Shown here: in pieces, positions 1 to 6,985 of the stretch
How the letters are laid out: every line of letters starts with the position of its first letter
Numbering within the stretch: the first letter of the stretch is position 1
NCBI GenBank assembly: GCA_016234425.1
Contig: JACRCA010000023.1
Coordinates: 1 to 13,214 of the forward strand
Origin: Deltaproteobacteria bacterium
Lineage (GTDB): Bacteria; Desulfobacterota; SM23-61
Length of the DNA stretch: 13,214 nucleotides
Direction: 5' to 3'
Notes under the pieces: model-generated
Databases searched by the model: none
Told to the model about the DNA's origin: nothing
The model's input: only the letters and a program-made list of their open reading frames with translations
Made by a program: the position numbers and the translations under genes

Positions 1-855
1 GTGGCCACCAATGAACAAAAACCCTTTGAGCTGATAAAACAAATCGTAGTTGACAAAAAAGAAGTCGCCAGACCGGCTTTGAAAAAGATCCTTATCCCCA
101 CCACGTCGGGAACGGGGAGTGAAGTTTCCAGGTTCTTTGTAGTTTCAGCGGGCAAGGATAAATACTTCCCGGGCTCTCCTTACGCTTACCCGGAGATCGC
201 CATCATTGACCCGGGGCTTACTCTATCCATGCCTCCCAAGATTACAGCCTCCACCGGTATTGATGCCCTCTCCCATGCCGTGGAAAGCGTGATGAATAAG
301 CTAGCCAACCCTTTCTATGATTCCCTGGCCTTCGGCGGCATCGAGCTCATTTCTAAGTACCTTCGCCGCGCCACTTTCAATGGAGAGGATCTTGAAGCCC
401 GTTATTACATGTCCATGGGCGCAACCATCTCCATGATTTCTATGACCGGGACGGGGGGGCTTTATTCCCACAGCATCTCTTACGTTCTGGCCATGTTCCA
501 GCCCACGGCCCACGGGATCGGCTGTGGTGTTAGCCTGCCTTACACCATGGGTTTCAACCTGCCAGTGATTGAGGATAAGCTGGCTCTCATCGCTCGGGCA
601 ATGGGGGAACGCATAGAATCCCTCTCAGCGCGAGCAGCCGGGCAACGGGCCGTGGAGATGGTTTATGATTTAATTAAAGAAGTGAAAATGCCCGTAAGCT
701 TGAAAGAGATGGGCTTCCAGCATGAGGATGTGTATAAGATGGCGGATATCTGCATTAATAAATACCCACGACCCAACAACCCACGACCCATGTCCAAGGA
801 AGAATGCCTGGCTCTCTTCGAGGCCATGTGGGAGGGGGATATTAGGAAAGTCTGA
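1..855 (+). CDS. Iron-containing alcohol dehydrogenase, 5'-truncated by the window edge
   Basis: This is the C-terminal 284 residues of a group III (iron-type) alcohol dehydrogenase, which interconverts alcohols and aldehydes or ketones with NAD(P). The family motif PTTSGTGSE lies near residues 33-41. Metal-ligand candidates are D88 and H92 in the TGIDALSHAVE segment, then H157 and H171, spaced 14 apart as in FucO (D196, H200, H263, H277). The full-length homologue at the other end of this window has PTTAGSGTE at residue 135, so about 100 N-terminal residues, including the GGGSxxD nucleotide-binding loop, lie upstream of base 1. The GTG at base 1 is therefore an internal Val codon, not a start. 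Tyr161 stands where FucO has the active-site His267. It is the only plus-strand gene and converges on the OYE gene. The family call is safe; the substrate is unknown. Confidence 0.9.
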   Translation: MATNEQKPFELIKQIVVDKKEVARPALKKILIPTTSGTGSEVSRFFVVSAGKDKYFPGSPYAYPEIAIIDPGLTLSMPPKITASTGIDALSHAVESVMNKLANPFYDSLAFGGIELISKYLRRATFNGEDLEARYYMSMGATISMISMTGTGGLYSHSISYVLAMFQPTAHGIGCGVSLPYTMGFNLPVIEDKLALIARAMGERIESLSARAAGQRAVEMVYDLIKEVKMPVSLKEMGFQHEDVYKMADICINKYPRPNNPRPMSKEECLALFEAMWEGDIRKV

Positions 856-865
856 TCAAAAAAAC

Positions 866-930
866 AGGCAATAGGCAGGAGGCGATAGGTAGAAAATAGG
901 TTATGGGTAATAGGTGATAGGCAATAGGTT
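866..930. repeat. Degenerate short tandem repeat (AATAGGCA/GATAGGTA-like units)
   Basis: Just after the stop of the truncated alcohol dehydrogenase, the unit ATAGG followed by CA, TA, TT or TG recurs at irregular spacing of about 7-11 nt: aggcaataggcagg, gcgataggtaga, aaataggtta, taataggtgatagg and caataggttt. Weaker relatives (atagggtataggg) continue to about 992. Nothing protein-coding is visible in 856-1054. Function is unknown; it looks like simple-sequence expansion between convergent genes. Confidence 0.6.
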
Positions 931-1006
931 TACGGCCATACCCAAAGGGCCATGGATGAAAGGGGATAAGCAAGAAAGCATAGGGTATAGGGAGTTGGTT
1001 CAAGGT

Positions 1007-1068
1007 AAAAGGCGCAAGGCTAAAGGCCAGAAATTTTTCTATGGCGGCTTTTGGTTAGTGCGCCTTTT
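1007..1068. terminator. Possible bidirectional intrinsic terminator between convergent genes
   Basis: AAAAGGCGCA at 1007-1016 is perfectly complementary to TGCGCCTTTT at 1059-1068, a 10-bp stem. On the plus strand it continues into GTTTTTG, giving a T-rich tail suited to ending transcription of the left-edge alcohol dehydrogenase. On the minus strand the distal arm ends in TTTT, so it may also terminate the OYE transcript, whose stop codon (1055-1057) lies beside the arm. The 42-nt loop is long, with only partial inner pairing, which lowers confidence. Confidence 0.45.
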
Positions 1069-2263
1069 GTTTTTGAATCTCTTTTAAAATTCTTTTATAA
1101 AAATCAGAATACACTGCGCAGCCAGTTTGCGCCTGGGAGCGGAGCAGTTGGGAGCATCCTCCGCACGCCAGGCAATAGTTGATTTCCGAGGTTATTCCTT
1201 CCAGGATTTTTTTGGCAAAAAGGGGATCTGCCAGAGATTGCCGGCCAATCCCCACCATATCGCAGACCCCCTGGCTGAGATTTTTTTCCGCCCAATAAAT
1301 GAAACTGCGTCTATTGGGATCGGGTTCCTTTAAATCATTTTTTCCATCCCTAAGATAGCTGTAGCCCGAGCCAATCACGGGAATGCTTACGACCTTTTTG
1401 ACCGCCTTGGCCCACCCAAAGTGACGATAAACCCCTTCAGGATAATTCTTTGTCGGGCGGACCATCTCGGGAGTTATAGCGGGAATTCCAGCCGAGACGT
1501 TAATGTAGTCCAACCCCAATCTTTCCATCAGCCTGGCAAACTCGAGGGGTTCAGATAAATCTTCGACCACTTCCTCTGGCCCGGGCGTGCCAAATCCTCC
1601 CGGAATACCTTCGTAGACTGAGAAGCGGGCTCCGAGCAGAAAAGAATCGCCTCCTACGGCTCTTTTTATCTTCTCTACAGTCTCTGCAAAAAAGCGGATT
1701 CGATTTCCAAAACTGCCACCATAACGATCCTTCCGGATGTTGGCCGGGCGCAGCATTTCGGCGCATAAGTATCCATGGCATTGTTTGAAATCAATCCCAT
1801 CGGCCCCTACCTGTTTGGCTATCAGGGCAGCCCTGGCAAAATCATTTCCGATCTCTTCAATCTCCTGCCCTGAGAGCATATGGGCTTCTTCATCGGCCAT
1901 TGGATAAACGGTAACCAGCCTGGAAAATCCAGGCCCGCTCTGCCTGCCGGAGTGGGTGATTTGGAGAAGGACTAAAGATTGAGAGTTTATCCCCTTCATC
2001 TCCTTGATCAATTTTTCCAGGCTGCTGGCGGTCTTTTCGTAAATTCCCAGTTGATTCTTCCTGGCCCGACTTTCCTGGGTTATGGTCAGGGCTTCAAAGA
2101 AGATAATGCCCGCTCCACCCTCGGCCAACTTCCGATATCTTTGGAAGGTGAGTCCCGTGGGATTCCCAACCTCATCGGCATCGTTGCATTCCATGGGTTG
2201 ATTGAGGATCCGGTTTGGAGCTAACCTCTGTCCGATTTTTATGGGTGTGCTTAAAATATTCAT
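1055..2263 (-). CDS. NADH:flavin oxidoreductase, OYE family with Fe-S cysteine cluster (2,4-dienoyl-CoA reductase-like)
   Basis: A 402-residue old-yellow-enzyme TIM-barrel protein, expected to bind FMN and reduce activated C=C bonds. Visible signatures are QITHSGRQS (about 101-109), the active-site segment CHGYL (about 162-166) followed by RPANIRKDRYGGSFGNRIRF, and IGRQSLADP near the barrel end. A C-terminal cluster C364-x2-C367-x2-C370-x11-C382 closely resembles the [4Fe-4S] site of FadH-type dienoyl-CoA reductases. FadH itself has about 670 residues, with an added FAD/NADPH domain that is absent here, so electrons probably come from a separate partner. The ATG at 2263 is preceded by a weak purine-rich site (GAAGAAGGGA). 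It is the last gene of the minus-strand series, 210 nt after the Gfo/Idh gene. The substrate cannot be told; an enoate or enoyl-CoA is plausible. Confidence 0.88.
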   Translation of the reverse strand: MNILSTPIKIGQRLAPNRILNQPMECNDADEVGNPTGLTFQRYRKLAEGGAGIIFFEALTITQESRARKNQLGIYEKTASSLEKLIKEMKGINSQSLVLLQITHSGRQSGPGFSRLVTVYPMADEEAHMLSGQEIEEIGNDFARAALIAKQVGADGIDFKQCHGYLCAEMLRPANIRKDRYGGSFGNRIRFFAETVEKIKRAVGGDSFLLGARFSVYEGIPGGFGTPGPEEVVEDLSEPLEFARLMERLGLDYINVSAGIPAITPEMVRPTKNYPEGVYRHFGWAKAVKKVVSIPVIGSGYSYLRDGKNDLKEPDPNRRSFIYWAEKNLSQGVCDMVGIGRQSLADPLFAKKILEGITSEINYCLACGGCSQLLRSQAQTGCAVYSDFYKRILKEIQKQKAH

Positions 2264-2328
2264 TCCCTTCTTCCAATTATATCCCCAAAAGTGGTACAGA
2301 ATTTAGTTGAGAGACTGTGTCATAATTC

Positions 2329-2450
2329 GTCATGCCCGCGGACGCGGGCATCCAGTCAGGTCAAATAATTGGGGAAATCCTAAGCCGCGCTACGTGGAGT
2401 AATTTCGTCATCTATAAATTTCTCTGGATTCCCTCTTTCGCGGGAATGAC
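2329..2450. repeat. Inverted pair of REP/dRS3-like 27-bp palindromic repeats
   Basis: The 210-nt gap between the OYE and Gfo/Idh genes holds two 27-bp arms in opposite orientation, 2329-2355 and 2424-2450, matching at 22 of 27 positions when one is reversed. Each arm is itself palindromic. The first contains ATGCCCGCG-ga-CGCGGGCAT (2332-2351, a perfect 9-bp stem). The second contains ATTCCC-N8-GGGAAT (2428-2447). The second form has the same architecture as the neisserial dRS3 repeat consensus as I remember it. The 68 nt between the arms show no gene. The whole unit has the shape of a small non-autonomous element, or of a stem-loop in the OYE leader. Confidence 0.7.
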
Positions 2451-2473
2451 ATTGCACTAGATTCCCGCTCCCT

Positions 2474-3670
2474 TCAAACAGAACTCTTTTTGAGCTCTAC
2501 CCTCATCCCTTTCTCTGCGGATAAGTAAGCAGCATAAATGGCCTGCACCGTATCGATCGCCAGATCCAATCCGGAAGCAGGCTCCCGGCCAGTGAGGAGA
2601 CAGTCTACGAAATCTTCAAGTTCCTGAGGATATCCCCGGACCCAATCCTCATCCGGGCTGGCAAAATTCCAGCCGGCTTTGGTCTCTAACTTCTCAGTAA
2701 TGTACTCCTCCCCAAAGATCTGAGGAGATGGCGCATAGGCCACTACCGTATCATTCGGGTTGATGTTCACCTGCACCACGGCATTGGAGAGATAAACCAT
2801 CATAGTGTTCCGCACCCCTCCCAGGACTCCATCTGATGCCGTGACCACAGCCTGGGATCCATCCTCAAAATTCATGATCATCGTGGCCCAGTCTTCCACA
2901 TCTTCCCAGGCGCTGACAATCCATTTCTGCGATTCCTTTTTGAATGATTCGATGGCTGTGTGCCGGCCTACTTCTGCGGTCACGGATTTGACCTGGATCT
3001 CCCGGCCTTGCTTCAGCATCCCCTCATAGTGCTTGAGATGCAAGACAGCCGAGACGGGGTGTGCTCCCAATCTTAGGAGAGCACCTCCACCGGATGTCTT
3101 CCACCTCCGCGAGTAGGCCGCGTGGGAGCCAGAATGGCTCTCCTCGGCCCGGATGTCTAAGATAGATCCCTGGCTTACTTTGATCAGGCTTTTGAGCTTA
3201 ACCACGGGGGGAGCATAGATCCAGTTTTCCGCATAGCAGAATTTCACTTTGCTCGTTTTGAGCGCGGAGGCGACCACCTCACAATTTGCCATAGCTTGGG
3301 AAAACATGGTTTTCCGATCCACCGCAAACCCAACCAGGTCTTCTGGCCTTTCCTTCCCGAAGTAGCCAGTCAAAGGCTTTTCACAAATCACATGCTTCCC
3401 GGCCTGCGCCGCCTGGATGACGAATTCATGGTGGAGGTCTGTGGGGATACAGAGGTCCACCACGTCAATGTCTTTCCGGTCCAAAAGACGGCGGTAGTCG
3501 TCGCAAACTTCGGGAATATTGTATCGCCTGGCAAATTCTTCGGCCCTTGCTCGGGTGCGCGAAGCCACGGTTAGAATTTCAATCTTCGAACCACGCCACC
3601 GGCTGTAATTCTGCAGGTGAAGACGAGCCGCAAATTGAGCTCCGACTATTCCGATGCGCAGAAGATCCAT
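2474..3670 (-). CDS. Gfo/Idh/MocA-family NAD(P)-dependent oxidoreductase
   Basis: A 398-residue protein with an N-terminal Rossmann fold (RIGIVGAQFAARLH, G7 and G10) and the family's CEKPL motif with the catalytic Lys at K98. The C-terminal substrate domain includes the GGGALLRLGAH segment (about 194-204). Relatives such as inositol dehydrogenase oxidise or reduce a sugar or cyclitol hydroxyl with NAD(P). Here Arg200 occupies the position that is usually the catalytic Asp of the G-G-x-x-x-D-x-G-x-H motif, while H204 is kept. The substrate chemistry may therefore differ. The start ATG at 3670 has a good ribosome binding site (AAGGAG, 3677-3682, 6-nt spacing). It sits 94 nt downstream of the FAD oxidoreductase gene in the same direction, so co-transcription is likely. 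The family is certain; the reaction is unknown. Confidence 0.88.
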   Translation of the reverse strand: MDLLRIGIVGAQFAARLHLQNYSRWRGSKIEILTVASRTRARAEEFARRYNIPEVCDDYRRLLDRKDIDVVDLCIPTDLHHEFVIQAAQAGKHVICEKPLTGYFGKERPEDLVGFAVDRKTMFSQAMANCEVVASALKTSKVKFCYAENWIYAPPVVKLKSLIKVSQGSILDIRAEESHSGSHAAYSRRWKTSGGGALLRLGAHPVSAVLHLKHYEGMLKQGREIQVKSVTAEVGRHTAIESFKKESQKWIVSAWEDVEDWATMIMNFEDGSQAVVTASDGVLGGVRNTMMVYLSNAVVQVNINPNDTVVAYAPSPQIFGEEYITEKLETKAGWNFASPDEDWVRGYPQELEDFVDCLLTGREPASGLDLAIDTVQAIYAAYLSAEKGMRVELKKSSV

Positions 3671-3764
3671 AGATATCTCCTTCCCCTCTATTATTGTGGA
3701 GGCCAGAGTACAGGCTTTTTTTCTGGATTCATTGCCCAGCAGGCGGCAGAAAAATGGCTCGTTG

Positions 3765-5378
3765 CTATTGGAGCTTTGACCAGAGTTCCCTCAGGTCAGG
3801 GGGGTTCCACCATTTCTTCAGTTCCAAATCCTCGCAAATGACATTGGCGGCGTTGTAACCTGGAGCACCCGTAATATTTCCGAAAGGGTGGGATCCCGAT
3901 CCGCAAAGATACAGGCCCTCGATGGGTGTTCGATAGGGCTTGAGACCCGGGAAAGGACGATTCTCCAGCATCTGGTCCTGGCTCGCCCTTCCCACGCAAT
4001 GGTCTCCGTAGCACATGTTGATCAGCTTTCTCTCCACATCTAGGGGAGAGAAGGCATATTTGGCGATGATGTTGCTGGTATTGAGATTGGGGGCGTATTG
4101 CCGCCATCTTTCCAGGCAAACTTCCATGTATTCTGCCTTGATCCTATCCCATGCCTGCGGCCCGCCATCCCGCAAGTGGTAGGGGGCGAATTGCCAGAGA
4201 AAAGCCGCGTGCTTTCCAGGAGGCGCCTGGGTGGGATCGTGAAGGGTTGGCACAGCACATTGCATACCTGGTTTTTTCGGAGGGATCCCCTCATTGATTT
4301 CTCGCACATGACCCAAGAAGTCCTCCGTGCTCTCCAGGCCGATATTGTAATTGAAACCCGCATTGATGTCTGGATTGAAGGGTGTCGAGGTGTAATGTAG
4401 AGGTTCATTGAGGGCCAGGTGAGCGCTGAAGAGGACGAACCTGGAGAACTTGAAATTCTTAGCCCTTTGGACGATATGGGGCTCAAGTTTGTCTTCTCCC
4501 ACCAGCTCCAGGAATGTTTGCGGTATATCCACTGAGCTGACGACGAGCCTGCGGGCATGGATCCTTCGTCCATCGTCGAGGATGACCCCTGTGGCACGAC
4601 CCCCCTCAACAATAATCTCCCGCACGTGGCTGGCTTCCCAAAGCCTTCCGCCATGGGCCTCGAGGAATTTGCAGGTGCCATGAGCCAGGTAATGAGATCC
4701 ACCCATGCAAAAGCTTCCTCTCACGCTCCCGTTGAGGGCCTGGATGAAGTGGTAACCCAATCCAGGCTCATCTGCCAGGAACATTCTGGTGGTGACGACA
4801 AAGATGACCATGGCCCTCATTTGCTCGCTTTCGAAAAATTCCTTGGCCAACTCCAAGGGGGATTTCTTGCTGATGGCCAGGTATTCGCGGCCTAATTCGC
4901 TCTTCTCGAGCAGGGCCTTTTTCTCCTGAGAGGGAAGGGGGGGAGAGTAGCCTTCGGGGGTGATGATCTTTTCATTTATGGCGCGGAAGCGCCCCAAAAG
5001 GTCCTTATAGGTTTGGGCATCCTTTCGGGAAAAATAGGAGATGTTTTTGATGGTTTTTCCCTCGTCCATGTGAAAAACAAGACAGCGGCCGTCGCTGAAA
5101 GGGACGACGGTCTGGACTGGGGGCATCTTTACCTTGATGCCATAACGTTCGAGCTCGAGGTCTTTATAGAATGGCAGGTCCGGGAGCCACCTGAGAAAAT
5201 AGGCGTGCAGGTTGTGCCAAAACCCCGGGATAGTGACTTCCTCTGTACAGAGTCCTCCTCCCGGCTCCATTCTTCTCTCCAAGACCAAGGTTTCCAGCCC
5301 CGCCTTGGTCAAATATCCTCCCAAAATCTGGCCATTATGGCCTCCTCCGATGATGATGGCATCGAAGGTATCTTTCAC
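3765..5378 (-). CDS. FAD-dependent oxidoreductase, phytoene desaturase/PYROXD2-like (COG1233)
   Basis: About 537 residues. The N-terminal FAD-binding motif DAIIIGGGHNG (G11-x-G13-x2-G16) is followed by a bbA-fold acidic end (LVLERRMEPGGG). The C-terminal segment GLYLCGSGSHPFGNITGAPG is typical of the CrtI/PYROXD2 amine-oxidase-like superfamily. Such enzymes dehydrogenate or isomerise C-C or C-N bonds using tightly bound FAD. The open frame extends to 5435, but I place the start at the GTG at 5378. GGAGGA lies 7 nt upstream of it, and the FAD motif then begins at the family's usual distance from the N-terminus. The gene follows livF after 127 nt of repeat-bearing DNA and precedes the Gfo/Idh gene. 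It is probably part of the same catabolic series. No carotenoid genes are nearby, so pigment synthesis is unlikely. Confidence 0.87.
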   Translation of the reverse strand: MKDTFDAIIIGGGHNGQILGGYLTKAGLETLVLERRMEPGGGLCTEEVTIPGFWHNLHAYFLRWLPDLPFYKDLELERYGIKVKMPPVQTVVPFSDGRCLVFHMDEGKTIKNISYFSRKDAQTYKDLLGRFRAINEKIITPEGYSPPLPSQEKKALLEKSELGREYLAISKKSPLELAKEFFESEQMRAMVIFVVTTRMFLADEPGLGYHFIQALNGSVRGSFCMGGSHYLAHGTCKFLEAHGGRLWEASHVREIIVEGGRATGVILDDGRRIHARRLVVSSVDIPQTFLELVGEDKLEPHIVQRAKNFKFSRFVLFSAHLALNEPLHYTSTPFNPDINAGFNYNIGLESTEDFLGHVREINEGIPPKKPGMQCAVPTLHDPTQAPPGKHAAFLWQFAPYHLRDGGPQAWDRIKAEYMEVCLERWRQYAPNLNTSNIIAKYAFSPLDVERKLINMCYGDHCVGRASQDQMLENRPFPGLKPYRTPIEGLYLCGSGSHPFGNITGAPGYNAANVICEDLELKKWWNPPDLRELWSKLQ

Positions 5379-5385
5379 GGGTCCA

Positions 5386-5391
5386 TCCTCC
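5386..5391 (-). promoter_or_regulatory. Ribosome binding site deciding the FAD oxidoreductase start
   Basis: GGAGGA on the minus strand, 7 nt upstream of the GTG at 5378. It supports this GTG over the upstream ATG at 5435, which lies inside the repeat-containing spacer. Confidence 0.75.
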
Positions 5392-5406
5392 TTTTGGTAA
5401 AAAGCT

Positions 5407-5505
5407 AACCACAGAGGACTCAGAGAAGTTATCAATTTTCAGGAAGTTAAGAAGACGAAAACTCGTTTGGAGAACACAGAGTATTTCTCTATGTACTCTG
5501 TGGTT
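5407..5505. repeat. Inverted repeat element (AACCACAGAG... type) between livF and the FAD gene
   Basis: AACCACAGAGGACTCAGAGA occurs on the plus strand from 5407. Its relative, starting AACCACAGAGTACATAGAGA, occurs on the minus strand from 5505 down to about 5482. The two 24-nt segments match at 19 positions. The right copy also forms a perfect 9-bp stem, CACAGAGTA (5475-5483) with TACTCTGTG (5494-5502), starting immediately after the livF stop codon. On the livF transcript this hairpin has no U tract, so it may stabilise or process mRNA rather than terminate. I associate similar CACAGAG-rich repeats with intergenic regions of environmental bacteria. Confidence 0.6.
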
Positions 5506-6228
5506 TCAATTCTGCCTCTTCCCGCGCCTCCCACCGAGGTAGGCCTCCTGAACTTTCTCATTCGATCGCAGTTCCTCCCCAGTGCCTGTCAGGACAATCC
5601 TTCCAATCTCAATGGCATAGCCGCGATCGGCGATCTGCAGGGCTTTTCTCGCGTTCTGCTCGACTAGAAGGATGCCGATCTCATCACTCTTAAGTTCCCG
5701 GATTTTCGCGAAGACCTCGTTCACCAGGATGGGCGCCAGACCCAGGGAGGGTTCATCCATCATGAAGAGTTTGGGCTTGGCCATGAGGGCTCTGCCCAAA
5801 GCCAGCATCTGCTGTTCCCCTCCACTCAAGGTCTCCCCCAGTTGCCTTTGTCTCTGCCGCAGGACGGGAAACATAGTGAAGACTACATCGAGTGGTTGGC
5901 TGAGGTTTTTATCCGAGCAACTGAATGCCCCCATCAGCAGGTTTTCCAAGACCGTCATCTTTTTCAGGATGGCCCGGCCCTCTTGGATCAGAAAGATCCC
6001 CTTTTCCACAATCTTATGGCAAGGGATTCTCGTAATTTTTTCTCCCTCGAAGATCACTTCTCCCTGGGTGGGTGAAAGAATCCCAGCGATAACCCTGAGT
6101 AAGGTGGTCTTGCCTGCGCCGTTAGCCCCAATAAGGGTGACAATCTCTCCTTGTTTGACCTCCAGGTCAACGCCCTTTAAAACCTGAATAGCGCCGTAAC
6201 CAGCTTCAACATCCTTGACCACAAGCAT
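5506..6228 (-). CDS. livF: Liv-type (HAAT) ABC transporter ATP-binding protein, LivF-like
   Basis: A 240-residue ATPase that would power import through the LivH/LivM channel on the cytoplasmic face. It shows Walker A GANGAGKT (34-41), the ABC signature LSGGEQQ (134-140), Walker B LFMMDEP (154-160) and the switch-type LLVEQN segment. Length and motifs match LivF rather than LivG, including IGANGAGKTT and the LSGGEQQ signature with EQQ. The ATG at 6228 lies 6 nt after the livG stop with only a weak Shine-Dalgarno, so it probably relies on translational coupling. It is the last transporter gene; an inverted-repeat hairpin begins directly at its stop codon. As with other Liv-family ATPases, the substrate cannot be read from this subunit. 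Confidence 0.93.
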   Translation of the reverse strand: MLVVKDVEAGYGAIQVLKGVDLEVKQGEIVTLIGANGAGKTTLLRVIAGILSPTQGEVIFEGEKITRIPCHKIVEKGIFLIQEGRAILKKMTVLENLLMGAFSCSDKNLSQPLDVVFTMFPVLRQRQRQLGETLSGGEQQMLALGRALMAKPKLFMMDEPSLGLAPILVNEVFAKIRELKSDEIGILLVEQNARKALQIADRGYAIEIGRIVLTGTGEELRSNEKVQEAYLGGRRGKRQN

Positions 6229-6234
6229 GAATCT

Positions 6235-6984
6235 TTATCTTTCTTCCCTTCCGAGGTAGGCCTCGATGACTGCTTCGTTGGCCTGAATTTTTTCCGGTGT
6301 GCCCTGGGCAATCAATTTACCAAAATTCAAGACGTATATATAGTCACAAATCCCCATCACCACGCTCATGTCGTGCTCGATCAAAAAAATGGTTTTACCA
6401 GTATTTCTGATCTCCTGGATTCGGTCCAGAAGCTCTTCAGTCTCGGCCTCGTTCATCCCGCCTGCTGGTTCATCTAACAGCAAGAGGGTCGGCTGTAAGG
6501 CCAGGGCCCTGGCAATCTCCAGACGTCTCTGCTCCCCATAAGCCAGGTCAGAGCTTAGTTCCCCATGCTTTTCCCAAAGTCCCATCTGTTGCAGCAAGGC
6601 TTCGGCCTCTTCTCGCAGCTTTTTCTCTCTTTGGCCCTTAAATTGGAATAGGCTCGGGATACCAGATTGGGTGTGGATATTCTGGGCCACCAGGACGTTC
6701 TCCAAAACGCTCATGGTCGGGAACAGGCGAATATTCTGGAAGGTGCGGGCGATGCCCAGCCGGGCAATCTGATGGGGAGGAAGAGAGGTCAACTCCTCAT
6801 CCTGGAATTGAATGGAACCACCGGAAACAGGAAGTAGCCCAGTTACGAGGTTGAACAGGGTCGTCTTCCCTGCTCCGTTCGGGCCTATAAGGCCATAGAT
6901 CCTATTTTGCTCCAAGTGAAGCTGGATATGGTCCAGGGCCTGCAGTCCCCCAAAATTTTTGGAGACGTCAACAACCTTGAGCAT
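6235..6984 (-). CDS. livG: Liv-type (HAAT) ABC transporter ATP-binding protein, LivG-like
   Basis: A 249-residue ATPase, partner of LivF. It shows Walker A GPNGAGKT (34-41), the Liv-typical ARTFQNIRLFPTMSVLENV stretch (about 79-97), the signature LAYGEQ (147-152), Walker B LLLLDEP (167-173), the AGGMNEAE D-loop region and IEHDMSVVMGICD with the switch His. The LAYGEQRRLEIARALA signature and the MxxxE region after Walker B are characteristic of LivG. The ATG at 6984 lies one base after the livM stop codon region, so the two are tightly coupled. The protein is slightly shorter than E. coli LivG, which carries a longer middle segment. Confidence 0.93.
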   Translation of the reverse strand: MLKVVDVSKNFGGLQALDHIQLHLEQNRIYGLIGPNGAGKTTLFNLVTGLLPVSGGSIQFQDEELTSLPPHQIARLGIARTFQNIRLFPTMSVLENVLVAQNIHTQSGIPSLFQFKGQREKKLREEAEALLQQMGLWEKHGELSSDLAYGEQRRLEIARALALQPTLLLLDEPAGGMNEAETEELLDRIQEIRNTGKTIFLIEHDMSVVMGICDYIYVLNFGKLIAQGTPEKIQANEAVIEAYLGREER

Positions 6985-6985
6985 C

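Noticed and set aside
1..3. GTG at base 1 as a real start codon
   Set aside because: The encoded protein would lack the nucleotide-binding half of the enzyme; the gene simply continues beyond the window.
2276..2281. Minus-strand TATAAT just upstream of the OYE gene
   Set aside because: It is only 12 nt from the ATG and no -35 box lies at the right distance; a near-leaderless promoter is possible but unsupported.
4040..4702. 220-codon minus-strand frame inside the FAD oxidoreductase gene
   Set aside because: It overlaps a conserved gene in another frame, and its Ser/Trp/Arg-rich composition is typical of an out-of-frame translation.
5379..5435. Upstream ATG start (5435) for the FAD oxidoreductase
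   Set aside because: It has no clear ribosome binding site, extends into repeat DNA and adds 19 residues before the FAD motif; the GTG at 5378 has GGAGGA at ideal spacing.
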